A DNA stretch of 11,639 nucleotides from Lewinellaceae bacterium (GTDB lineage: Bacteria; Bacteroidota; Bacteroidia; Chitinophagales; Saprospiraceae): positions 1-11,639 of the forward strand of contig JADJSY010000009.1 of assembly GCA_016711435.1 (NCBI GenBank), given 5' to 3'. How positions within the stretch are numbered: position 1 is the first letter of the stretch; the number at the start of each line of letters is the position of its first letter. The position numbers and the translations under genes were made by a program. Positions 6,387 through 11,639 of the stretch are shown here, piece after piece. Below the pieces are notes generated by a model. The model was not told where the DNA came from and did not search any database. It was given only the letters and a program-made list of their open reading frames with translations.

Positions 6387-7379
6387 ATGGACGTACTTGG
6401 TGCAACACCCACTCGAAATCTCGCGCTGGAACTTGCCCGTGTCACGGAAGCAGCAGCTATGTTGGCAGGTCGCTATATGGGACGAGGCGATAAAGAAGGG
6501 GCCGACCAAGCCGCAGTTAATGCGATGCGTCTCGTCCTCAGCACAGTGGATATGAACGGAGTCATTGTCATTGGGGAAGGGGAGAAGGATAAGGCTCCGA
6601 TGTTGTTCAATGGCGAGAAGGTGGGCAACGGCTCTTCCCCCGACGTGGACGTGGCCGTTGATCCGATAGATGGGACTCGCCCCCTGGCATTTGGCCGTTC
6701 AAACTCGCTAGCCATGGTGGCTCTTGCTCCGCGTGGAACCATGTTTGACCCTGGTCCATTTTTGTACATGAACAAACTTGCGGTCGGACCCGAAGCAAAA
6801 GGTGTGATCGACATTGAAAAATCCATTACTGAAAACCTTAAGGCGATTGCGAAGGCCAAAGGAAAGCATATCGAAGACTTGACCACCATCATCCTTGACC
6901 GCCCTCGTCACGATGACATGGTGGCAGAGATCCGTTCATGCGGCGCGCGCATCCGCCAAATTCCCGATGGTGACGTAGCCGCCGCGTTGATGACTTCCTG
7001 GCCCGATTCAGGCGTGGATGTTTTGCTCGGTATTGGCGGCACCCCAGAAGGTGTATTTACTGCCTGTGCTTTGCGCGCGATGGGTGGTGAAATTCAAGGC
7101 AAACTCTTTGCACGTGACGAAGACGAATTGCGCCGTGGACGTGAAGCAGGCTATGATTTCGATAAAGTGTTGACAATGAACGACCTGGTTTCATCAGAGG
7201 ATGTGTTCTTTGCCACTACAGGCATTACCGATGGCGAACTACTGCAAGGTGTACGATATCATGGAAATCACATCACCACCGAAAGCCTCGTAGTGCGTGG
7301 TTTGACAGGAACCATTCGCCGCATCCATGCCACACACAGCACGGATAAACTGGATAACTTGAGTTCGATCCACTATTAG
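6387..7379 (+). CDS. glpX: class II fructose-1,6-bisphosphatase (GlpX type)
   Basis: GlpX hydrolyses fructose 1,6-bisphosphate to fructose 6-phosphate in gluconeogenesis, and in some bacteria also sedoheptulose 1,7-bisphosphate. The 330-residue product has the Li-sensitive phosphatase metal site: IGEGEKD (62-68) and VDPIDGTRPLAFG (91-103, Asp92 and Asp95). Further family blocks are ILDRPRHDDMVAEIR, RQIPDGDVAAALM, LGIGGTPEGVFTACALRAMGG and FFATTGITDGELLQGV. ATG 6387 has CAGGAGG 6 nt upstream; an ORF extension back to 6324 runs inside cdsA and is not used. The short distance to cdsA implies cotranscription. A terminator follows 29 nt after the stop. Confidence 0.95.
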   Translation: MDVLGATPTRNLALELARVTEAAAMLAGRYMGRGDKEGADQAAVNAMRLVLSTVDMNGVIVIGEGEKDKAPMLFNGEKVGNGSSPDVDVAVDPIDGTRPLAFGRSNSLAMVALAPRGTMFDPGPFLYMNKLAVGPEAKGVIDIEKSITENLKAIAKAKGKHIEDLTTIILDRPRHDDMVAEIRSCGARIRQIPDGDVAAALMTSWPDSGVDVLLGIGGTPEGVFTACALRAMGGEIQGKLFARDEDELRRGREAGYDFDKVLTMNDLVSSEDVFFATTGITDGELLQGVRYHGNHITTESLVVRGLTGTIRRIHATHSTDKLDNLSSIHY

Positions 7380-7408
7380 TCTGTGCGTTTTTTCAGTTCC
7401 TGACTTGT

Positions 7409-7440
7409 AAGAACAACCTTGCTCAGCAGGGTTGTTCTTT
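7409..7440 (+). terminator. intrinsic terminator after glpX
   Basis: AAGAACAACCTTGC (7409-7422) pairs with GCAGGGTTGTTCTT (7426-7439), with one G-U pair, around a 3-nt loop. The stem is long. The tail is only moderately T-rich (TTCTTTGTTCT), so some read-through into the acyltransferases is possible. Confidence 0.8.
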
Positions 7441-7454
7441 GTTCTGATAAAATT

Positions 7455-7484
7455 ATGAAGAAGGAATTTTACGTTTCCCCATGA
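7455..7484 (+). other. nine-codon open frame overlapping the first acyltransferase start
   Basis: ATG 7455 opens a frame reading MKKEFYVSP that stops at TGA 7482-7484, overlapping ATG 7481 as ATGA. It could couple translation to the acyltransferase. Alternatively, one C missing from the run at 7477-7480 would fuse it in frame as a normal N terminus (MKKEFYVSP before MIPGLDGLRA). No good Shine-Dalgarno sequence precedes ATG 7455, so both ideas are weak. Confidence 0.25.
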
Positions 7485-8608
7485 TCCCCGGGCTTGATGG
7501 ACTGCGAGCGATCGCGTTTTTAATGATCTTTGGTTTTCACACCGACTATTTCCCATTTGGGTGGCTGGGAGTTCAACTGTTCTTTGTGTTTTCCGGTTAC
7601 CTGATCACCGGGATATTGCTGCGAATGAAGGCGAAGATGCCCGCCAGAGAATATTTCCTGAAATTTTACACAAGACGCTTCTTCAGGATCTTTCCGCTTT
7701 ATTATTTTTACCTGTTCCTGATACTTGGTCTCGCAATGTGGGGAATATCCGCTTCATATAAGATAAAAATGATGAACGTGGTTGTGGACCAAATTGGATA
7801 CGCATTTCTGTATGTATACAACTTCTTTTCAGCGTATCGGGGTTTCATTTCCTCTCCATTCCTGGACCACTTGTGGTCGCTTTCTGTGGAAGAACAGTTC
7901 TATATTTTCTGGCCCCTGCTGATATTTTTTGTGGATGAAAAATATCTAAAGAAATTATTTCTGGCTGGGATCATTGCAGGGCCTGTATTTCGTATTGTCA
8001 TATTTTTGATTCATCAATCAGGTTATATCGAATCTTTTCATGTCTCTGAAATCCCCCCCATTTATACTCTCCCATTCAGCCATGTGGATGCGTTCGCGCT
8101 GGGCGCATATATCACCCGCTTTTCGATCCCGAATGCCCGGAAGCAACTTGCATATCTGAGTCTGGGGGTTCCGCTGCTTGGTTTCATAACTCAATTCGCA
8201 GCGAACGGTAAATTTGAACCTTTCCTGACACTGGGATATCAGGATTCGCTGCCTGATGCCTACCAATTTATTTGGGCGTATACACTACTGAATTACTGGT
8301 TTGTGGTCCTTATTTATTGCGTGGTTCATGAGAAATTATTTGTTCGATTTCTTGATTGGCCTCCGCTTCGATACCTTGGTAAGATCTCGTATGGCTTGTA
8401 TATTTATCATTTTCCCATTGTATATTTTTTCCCTGTGAACTGGTTTGTGGATCAAATTCGAGCGCTTGGGATTTCAGAAGGTTTTGTTCCCCTGCTTATT
8501 TTGATAGCATCTTTTACCGGCACGGTGCTGGTTGCATCTTTGAGCTATTATGCGTTGGAAAAACCGTTTCTGCAAATGAAGGATCGTTTTGCCCCCTACT
8601 CGGCGTGA
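7481..8608 (+). CDS. acyltransferase-3 family membrane protein, copy 1
   Basis: Members of this family (OafA/NolL/OatA type) move acyl groups, often acetyl, across the membrane onto sugars of O-antigen, exopolysaccharide, peptidoglycan or antibiotics. The 375-residue product holds only the membrane domain, with about ten hydrophobic spans and no SGNH domain. It shows the start GLDGLRAIA, the R-X10-H motif (Arg9 to His20), GVQLFFVFSGYLITGILL, RRFFRIFPLYYFYL, the conserved DHLWSLSVEEQFYIFWPLL segment and YLGKISYGLYIYHFP near the end. ATG 7481 is the only sensible in-frame start: a TAA lies in frame at 7448. The purine-rich AAGAAGGAA is about 15 nt away, longer than usual. The substrate cannot be told from the sequence. 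The gene is more A+T-rich than glpX or sdaA. Confidence 0.92.
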   Translation: MIPGLDGLRAIAFLMIFGFHTDYFPFGWLGVQLFFVFSGYLITGILLRMKAKMPAREYFLKFYTRRFFRIFPLYYFYLFLILGLAMWGISASYKIKMMNVVVDQIGYAFLYVYNFFSAYRGFISSPFLDHLWSLSVEEQFYIFWPLLIFFVDEKYLKKLFLAGIIAGPVFRIVIFLIHQSGYIESFHVSEIPPIYTLPFSHVDAFALGAYITRFSIPNARKQLAYLSLGVPLLGFITQFAANGKFEPFLTLGYQDSLPDAYQFIWAYTLLNYWFVVLIYCVVHEKLFVRFLDWPPLRYLGKISYGLYIYHFPIVYFFPVNWFVDQIRALGISEGFVPLLILIASFTGTVLVASLSYYALEKPFLQMKDRFAPYSA

Positions 8609-8665
8609 TCTTTTAGCAAGGTTGTTTTTCCCTGACAATTTTTTAGGAGGAATTCATAATTTTCT

Positions 8666-9775
8666 ATGATCCCCGGACTTGATGGATTACGCGCGATCGC
8701 TTTTTTAATAATTTTTGGGTTTCACACTGGCTACCTTCCGTTTGGGTGGATGGGGGTTCAGATATTCTTTGTGTTTTCAGGATTTTTGATCACCGGAATT
8801 CTGCTGCGAATGAAGGCGAATCTGTCTCCCGGGGGGTATTTTCTGAAATTTTATGCGCGCCGTTTTTTCAGGATATTTCCCCTTTATTATTTTTACCTGT
8901 TGTTGATATTTACGGCGGCAACTCTGATGCTCACTATTTCGTACAAACCGAAGTTCATGGGCGCGGTGGTGAACCAGATAGAGTATGCAGTTTTGTATGT
9001 GTACAATTTTTATTCTGCGCATCAGGCATTTAATTCCTCCCGTCTTTTGGATCATCTCTGGTCTCTTTCTGTGGAGGAGCAATTCTATGTTTTCTGGCCG
9101 CTGCTGATATTCTTCGTGAATGAAAAGCACCTGAAAAAATTGTTTCTGGCAGGGATTATTGCCGGGCCAGTATTTCGACTTGCCATATTTTTGATCTATC
9201 AATCGGGCTATGTAGAAGCGTTTCGAGACCCTGTTTCAATGCCTGTTTATACCCTTCCGTTCAGTCATGTGGACGCGTTCGCGTTGGGTGCGTATATCAC
9301 CCGTTTTTCGATTCCGAATGCACGGAAACAGCTTGCGTATTTGAGTTTGGCGGTTCCGCTGGTTGGTTTTATAACTCAATTCGCTGTGAATGGCAGTTTT
9401 GAATCCTTCCTAACCCTGGGATATGAGGTTACGCTTCCCATTGCCTACCAATATATTTGGGCGTACACGCTGCTGAATTACTGGTTTGTAGTTCTTATTT
9501 ACTGTGTGGTTTATGAGGGATTATTCGTGGAGATTCTTGATTGGGCTCCCTTGAATTATCTTGGGAAGATTTCCTATGGTTTGTACATTTATCATTTCCC
9601 GTTGATCTGGCTTGTGGGGTTGATTCGGGAGCATGGTGTTTCAGAGGAAACCGCCCGCCCCATAATCCTGATTGGATCCTTTGCTGCGACAGTGATTGTC
9701 GCATCTTTGAGTTACTATATTTTGGAAAGACCGTTCCTGAAATTGAAGGATAGATTTGCCCCTTATTCAGATTGA
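8666..9775 (+). CDS. acyltransferase-3 family membrane protein, copy 2
   Basis: This 369-residue paralog lines up with copy 1 from the first residue (MIPGLDGLRAIAFL) to the last (KDRFAPYS). By eye roughly three quarters of residues are identical. It keeps Arg9 and His20 (R-X10-H), RRFFRIFPLYYFYL, DHLWSLSVEEQFYVFWPLL and YLGKISYGLYIYHFP. The main length difference is near its C-terminal quarter, where copy 1 has six more residues after YIYHFP. AGGAGG (8645-8650) is 15 nt before ATG 8666. An in-frame TAA at 8657-8659 rules out an earlier start, so this long spacing is real as written. It follows copy 1 by 57 nt without a terminator between them, so they are probably cotranscribed. Activity and substrate are unknown. 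Confidence 0.92.
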   Translation: MIPGLDGLRAIAFLIIFGFHTGYLPFGWMGVQIFFVFSGFLITGILLRMKANLSPGGYFLKFYARRFFRIFPLYYFYLLLIFTAATLMLTISYKPKFMGAVVNQIEYAVLYVYNFYSAHQAFNSSRLLDHLWSLSVEEQFYVFWPLLIFFVNEKHLKKLFLAGIIAGPVFRLAIFLIYQSGYVEAFRDPVSMPVYTLPFSHVDAFALGAYITRFSIPNARKQLAYLSLAVPLVGFITQFAVNGSFESFLTLGYEVTLPIAYQYIWAYTLLNYWFVVLIYCVVYEGLFVEILDWAPLNYLGKISYGLYIYHFPLIWLVGLIREHGVSEETARPIILIGSFAATVIVASLSYYILERPFLKLKDRFAPYSD

Positions 9776-9808
9776 CCCTTTGCGTGGATTTTCCACCTGT
9801 TATTAAAC

Positions 9809-9844
9809 AAAACAGACGCATCTATTACGAGTGCGTCTGTTTTT
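9809..9844 (+). terminator. intrinsic terminator after the acyltransferase pair
   Basis: AAAACAGACGCA (9809-9820) pairs perfectly with TGCGTCTGTTTT (9832-9843) around an 11-nt loop, with T running to 9844. The A-rich left arm means the stem could also work on the opposite strand, but nothing converges on it here. Confidence 0.88.
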
Positions 9845-9988
9845 AATTGTCTCTGCCAATGTAGTGGGATTTTCTCACGGAAGGATTGCCCATGCTATTC
9901 GAAGCAGGGTCAACTCACAGTTAAGTTCGAGGCGCGGAACTTCATCCATAATTTAATTTTGTGGCGTAGAATCAATGCAGGAGTAATA
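9845..9988 (+). other. intergenic region before sdaA
   Basis: This 144-nt stretch must contain the sdaA promoter if the preceding terminator works. CATAAT (9947-9952) is a fair -10, but no matching -35 lies 16-18 nt upstream: TTAAGT at 9921 is 20 nt away. No promoter is called. The last bases carry the sdaA ribosome-binding site GCAGGAG (9978-9983 region). Confidence 0.3.
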
Positions 9989-11200
9989 ATGGAATCTATT
10001 CAGGAACTTTATCGAATCGGTGTGGGGCCTTCGAGCAGTCACACGATGGGGCCGCGGCGTGCGGCGGAAATTTTTTGCGAGCGCTTTCCATCGGCGGCGG
10101 CGTATCGCGTAAAACTTTATGGAAGTCTGGCGGCCACTGGGCGCGGACATTTGACCGATGCCGCGCTCAAGAGTGTTTTTGTGCCGGGCGCGTTGGAAGT
10201 GATCTGGAAGCCCGAGAAGGAATTGCCATTTCATCCGAATGGGATGCGCTTTACGGCAGTGGATGCGAATGGCAAGGCGCTTGGGCGTTGGGAAGTTTTT
10301 AGTGTGGGCGGCGGCGCGTTGCGGGATGAGGGCAGCCTGCCAATTCCGCAGCAAATCTATGATCTGAACAAAATGTACGAGATCCTCGACCAGTGCAAAT
10401 TGACTGGGCAGGCGTTGTGGGAATATGTTGAGGCGCGTGAGGGCGTGCAAATTTGGGATCACTTGCGCAACGTGTGGGGTGTGATGCAGGCGGCCATCGA
10501 GCGCGGCTTGCATGCGGAGGGTGTGCTGCCTGGCGGGTTGGGTCTGGCGCGCAAGTCGTGGTCGTTCTATCGCAAGACCATGCTTTCGGGGCAGGTGCTT
10601 CAACGCGCGGGATTGGTCTCTGCGTATGCGCTGGCGGTCTCGGAGGAGAACGCTTGCGGCGGCGAGATCGTGACCGCGCCAACTTGCGGTTCGTGCGGTA
10701 TTGTGCCTGCGGTGCTGCGCTATTTGCAGGAAGTGTTGAAATGTTCGAATGATTCGATTCTGCGCGCGCTTGCGACTGCTGGATTGATCGGGAATCTGGC
10801 GAAACACAACGCTTCAATTTCCGGTGCCGAAGTTGGTTGCCAGGGAGAGGTGGGAGTTGCCTGCGCTATGGCAGCGGGTGCAGCGACTCAGCTATTGGGC
10901 GGCACATCGCGTCAAATTGAATACGCCGCTGAGATGGGACTGGAGCACAACCTCGGCCTGACCTGTGACCCCGTGGCGGGGCTGGTGCAAATTCCATGCA
11001 TTGAGCGCAATGCCTTCGCCGCCGCGCAAGCCCTCGCCAGCGCGGATTATGCTCTCTTCACCGATGGCGGACATCGCATCTCGTACGATGAGGTGGTCTC
11101 TGTCATGCGTGAGACGGGGCAAGCCCTGCCTTCGTTATACCGTGAGACGTCTGTGGGTGGGTTGGCGAAGGCGTATCGTCATCGAAAACGGGGGAAGTAG
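9989..11200 (+). CDS. sdaA: L-serine dehydratase, single-chain iron-sulfur type
   Basis: This enzyme deaminates L-serine to pyruvate and ammonia with a [4Fe-4S] cluster in place of PLP. ATG 9989 has CAGGAG 5 nt upstream; the upstream in-frame start at 9959 is not needed. Both family domains are on one chain: the beta domain from GVGPSSSHTMGPRRAAEIF (11-29) to VGGGALRDEG, and the alpha domain from HVWxxMQ-like VWGVMQAAIERGL to the end, with PTCGSCGIVPAVL (231-243), SISGAEVGCQGEVGVAC (276-292) and LGLTCDPVAGLVQIPCIERN (322-341). Cys284, Cys326 and Cys337 have the spacing of the three core cluster ligands. The 403 residues are shorter than E. coli SdaA (454), and the C terminus ends in a basic stretch without the terminal cysteine typical of one-chain enzymes. 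The gene is G+C-richer than the acyltransferases before it. Confidence 0.95.
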   Translation: MESIQELYRIGVGPSSSHTMGPRRAAEIFCERFPSAAAYRVKLYGSLAATGRGHLTDAALKSVFVPGALEVIWKPEKELPFHPNGMRFTAVDANGKALGRWEVFSVGGGALRDEGSLPIPQQIYDLNKMYEILDQCKLTGQALWEYVEAREGVQIWDHLRNVWGVMQAAIERGLHAEGVLPGGLGLARKSWSFYRKTMLSGQVLQRAGLVSAYALAVSEENACGGEIVTAPTCGSCGIVPAVLRYLQEVLKCSNDSILRALATAGLIGNLAKHNASISGAEVGCQGEVGVACAMAAGAATQLLGGTSRQIEYAAEMGLEHNLGLTCDPVAGLVQIPCIERNAFAAAQALASADYALFTDGGHRISYDEVVSVMRETGQALPSLYRETSVGGLAKAYRHRKRGK

Positions 11201-11222
11201 GAGAAAAGCTACACTTGGAAAT

Positions 11223-11390
11223 GAAAAAGCAAGGTTAGCTTTTCAAAAAGCAAAGCTTACTTTTCGAAAAGCCAACCTAGGAATCCGAAAACGCTCACTG
11301 AGGAATCCAAAAAGCTCACTGAGCAATTTGAAAAGCTCACTGAGGAATTCCAAAATAGCTCTGAAAGGCTTGAAATGGCAATGCTTGAGT
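11223..11390 (+). repeat. 21-nt tandem repeat (about eight units), heptad-coding
   Basis: Units of exactly 21 nt start at 11223, 11244, 11265, 11286, 11307, 11328, 11349 and 11370. Each has an A-rich start (GAAAAAGC, CAAAAAGC, CGAAAAGC, CGAAAACG, CCAAAAAGC, TTGAAAAGC and so on). Units 4 to 6 are the most alike, sharing GCTCACTGAG followed by GAAT or CAAT; the outer ones are diverged. No insertion or deletion alters the period. Because 21 is a multiple of three, the frame is kept, giving seven-residue protein repeats. It begins 22 nt after the sdaA stop. There are no unique spacers, so it is not a CRISPR array. Confidence 0.85.
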
Positions 11391-11446
11391 GTGTAATTCT
11401 TCACAATCTGATAGAATATTCAAAATGTCTCGGGAGGGCAGACTAA
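11225..11446 (+). CDS. coiled-coil-like open frame, start unresolved, coupled to next gene
   Basis: I do not recognise this gene. From 11225 the frame is open to TAA 11444-11446. In the repeat it reads heptads such as KKLTEQF and EKLTEEF, then SSERLEMAMLEC and HNLIEYSKCLGRAD. Leu/Phe at fixed heptad positions with Glu/Lys around them suggest an amphipathic helix or coiled coil. The TAA overlaps the ATG of the next gene (TAATG), a common sign of translational coupling. No ATG, GTG or TTG occurs in frame before ATG 11375, which would give only 23 residues. ATG 11221 would join this frame if the A run at 11224-11228 were one A shorter. The real gene may therefore start there behind an indel, or this may be a decayed remnant. 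Confidence 0.4.
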   Translation, partial: KSKVSFSKSKAYFSKSQPRNPKTLTEESKKLTEQFEKLTEEFQNSSERLEMAMLECVILHNLIEYSKCLGRAD

Positions 11447-11639
11447 TGAAGCAAATTCAATCAAGTGGTTTTGGGTGTGGATTTTTGCTGATTACTCTAG
11501 GAGTGCTGGGGCTACTTTCTACGGTGATTAACCTTGGAACTTCCAATCGTGCCATCTTCCAAATATTCTTTGAATTGGCAAAGAACTTTGGCTCGGTCAC
11601 CACGTTTTCACTCATCGTCATTGGCGTTGGAGTGGTGGT
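11446..11639 (+). CDS. small membrane protein, N-terminal part (cut by window edge)
   Basis: ATG 11446 has GGAGG (11433-11437) 8 nt upstream and opens a frame that is still open at the last base, giving 64 residues so far. It starts MKQIQSSGFGCGF, then a hydrophobic span from about residue 12 to 30 (FLLITLGVLGLLSTVI), a polar-aromatic link with FQIFFELAKNFGS, and a second hydrophobic span beginning near residue 51 (TFSLIVIGVGVV). A two-or-more-span inner membrane protein is expected. I recognise no family. Its start codon overlaps the stop of the heptad-repeat frame, suggesting the two are expressed together. Confidence 0.7.
   Translation, partial: MKQIQSSGFGCGFLLITLGVLGLLSTVINLGTSNRAIFQIFFELAKNFGSVTTFSLIVIGVGVV

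Larger units (their letters stand above)
7481..9775 (+). repeat. tandem gene duplication of acyltransferase-3
   Basis: The two genes (7481-8608 and 8666-9775) are direct repeats about 1.1 kb long. Many stretches match at DNA level, for example around ATGATCCCCGG at both starts, the segment before TTTCCGCTTTATTATTTTTACCTG, and the block encoding FSHVDAFALGAYITRFSIPN. Substitutions are spread along the length and many are synonymous, so the duplication is not very recent. Both copies look functional. Confidence 0.85.

Noticed and set aside
9953..10807. 284-codon open frame on the - strand opposite sdaA
   Set aside because: It is a shadow of a G+C-rich gene: the product is rich in Arg, His and Gln with no family motif, while the + strand gives a complete serine dehydratase.
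11223..11390. CRISPR array
   Set aside because: Units are contiguous 21-nt repeats with no unique spacers and no cas genes nearby.
10965..11396. 143-codon + strand frame overlapping the end of sdaA and the 21-nt repeat
   Set aside because: Its first half is an out-of-frame shadow of sdaA and its second half is basic low-complexity sequence. The alternative frame over the repeat looks more like a protein and ends on the next gene's start.

Overview
This window reads as ordinary chromosomal housekeeping DNA from a bacterium, with a short accessory stretch near the right-hand side. All supported genes lie on the + strand. The order rpsB-tsf-pyrH-frr-uppS-cdsA is the widely conserved bacterial translation/envelope cluster. 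Here it is flanked by leuB-ilvE on one side and a glpX-type fructose bisphosphatase on the other. The short single-domain-type EF-Ts, the long charged tail on S2, the moderate G+C and the general look of the proteins suggest an Anaerolineae-like member of the Chloroflexota. That placement is an inference from memory of such sequences, not a computed result.

Layout: (1) 1-1359, the 3' end of leuB and then ilvE (branched-chain amino acid synthesis), closed by a strong intrinsic terminator. (2) 1429-3200, a clear promoter, a structured leader, rpsB and tsf, closed by a UUCG-loop terminator. (3) 3247-4029, pyrH with its own terminator. (4) 4204-7440, frr, uppS, cdsA and glpX, closely packed and closed by a terminator: ribosome recycling, undecaprenyl-PP synthesis, CDP-diacylglycerol synthesis and gluconeogenesis. 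(5) 7481-9844, two tandem, strongly similar membrane acyltransferase-3 genes, visibly more A+T-rich than their neighbours, closed by a terminator. (6) 9989-11200, a one-chain iron-sulfur L-serine dehydratase. (7) 11201-11639, an unusual exact-period 21-nt tandem repeat that reads as heptads. It leads into a coiled-coil-like open frame whose stop overlaps the start of a small membrane protein cut by the window edge.

The most noticeable anomaly is that three conserved genes in the first 2.9 kb (leuB, ilvE, tsf) carry single-base frame breaks, although both halves of each protein are well conserved. leuB shows a compensating insertion/deletion pair. Base-level assembly errors are the simplest explanation. 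The most novel-looking stretch is the heptad repeat and its coupled small genes at the right end. I see no CRISPR array, prophage, insertion sequence, tRNA or rRNA.
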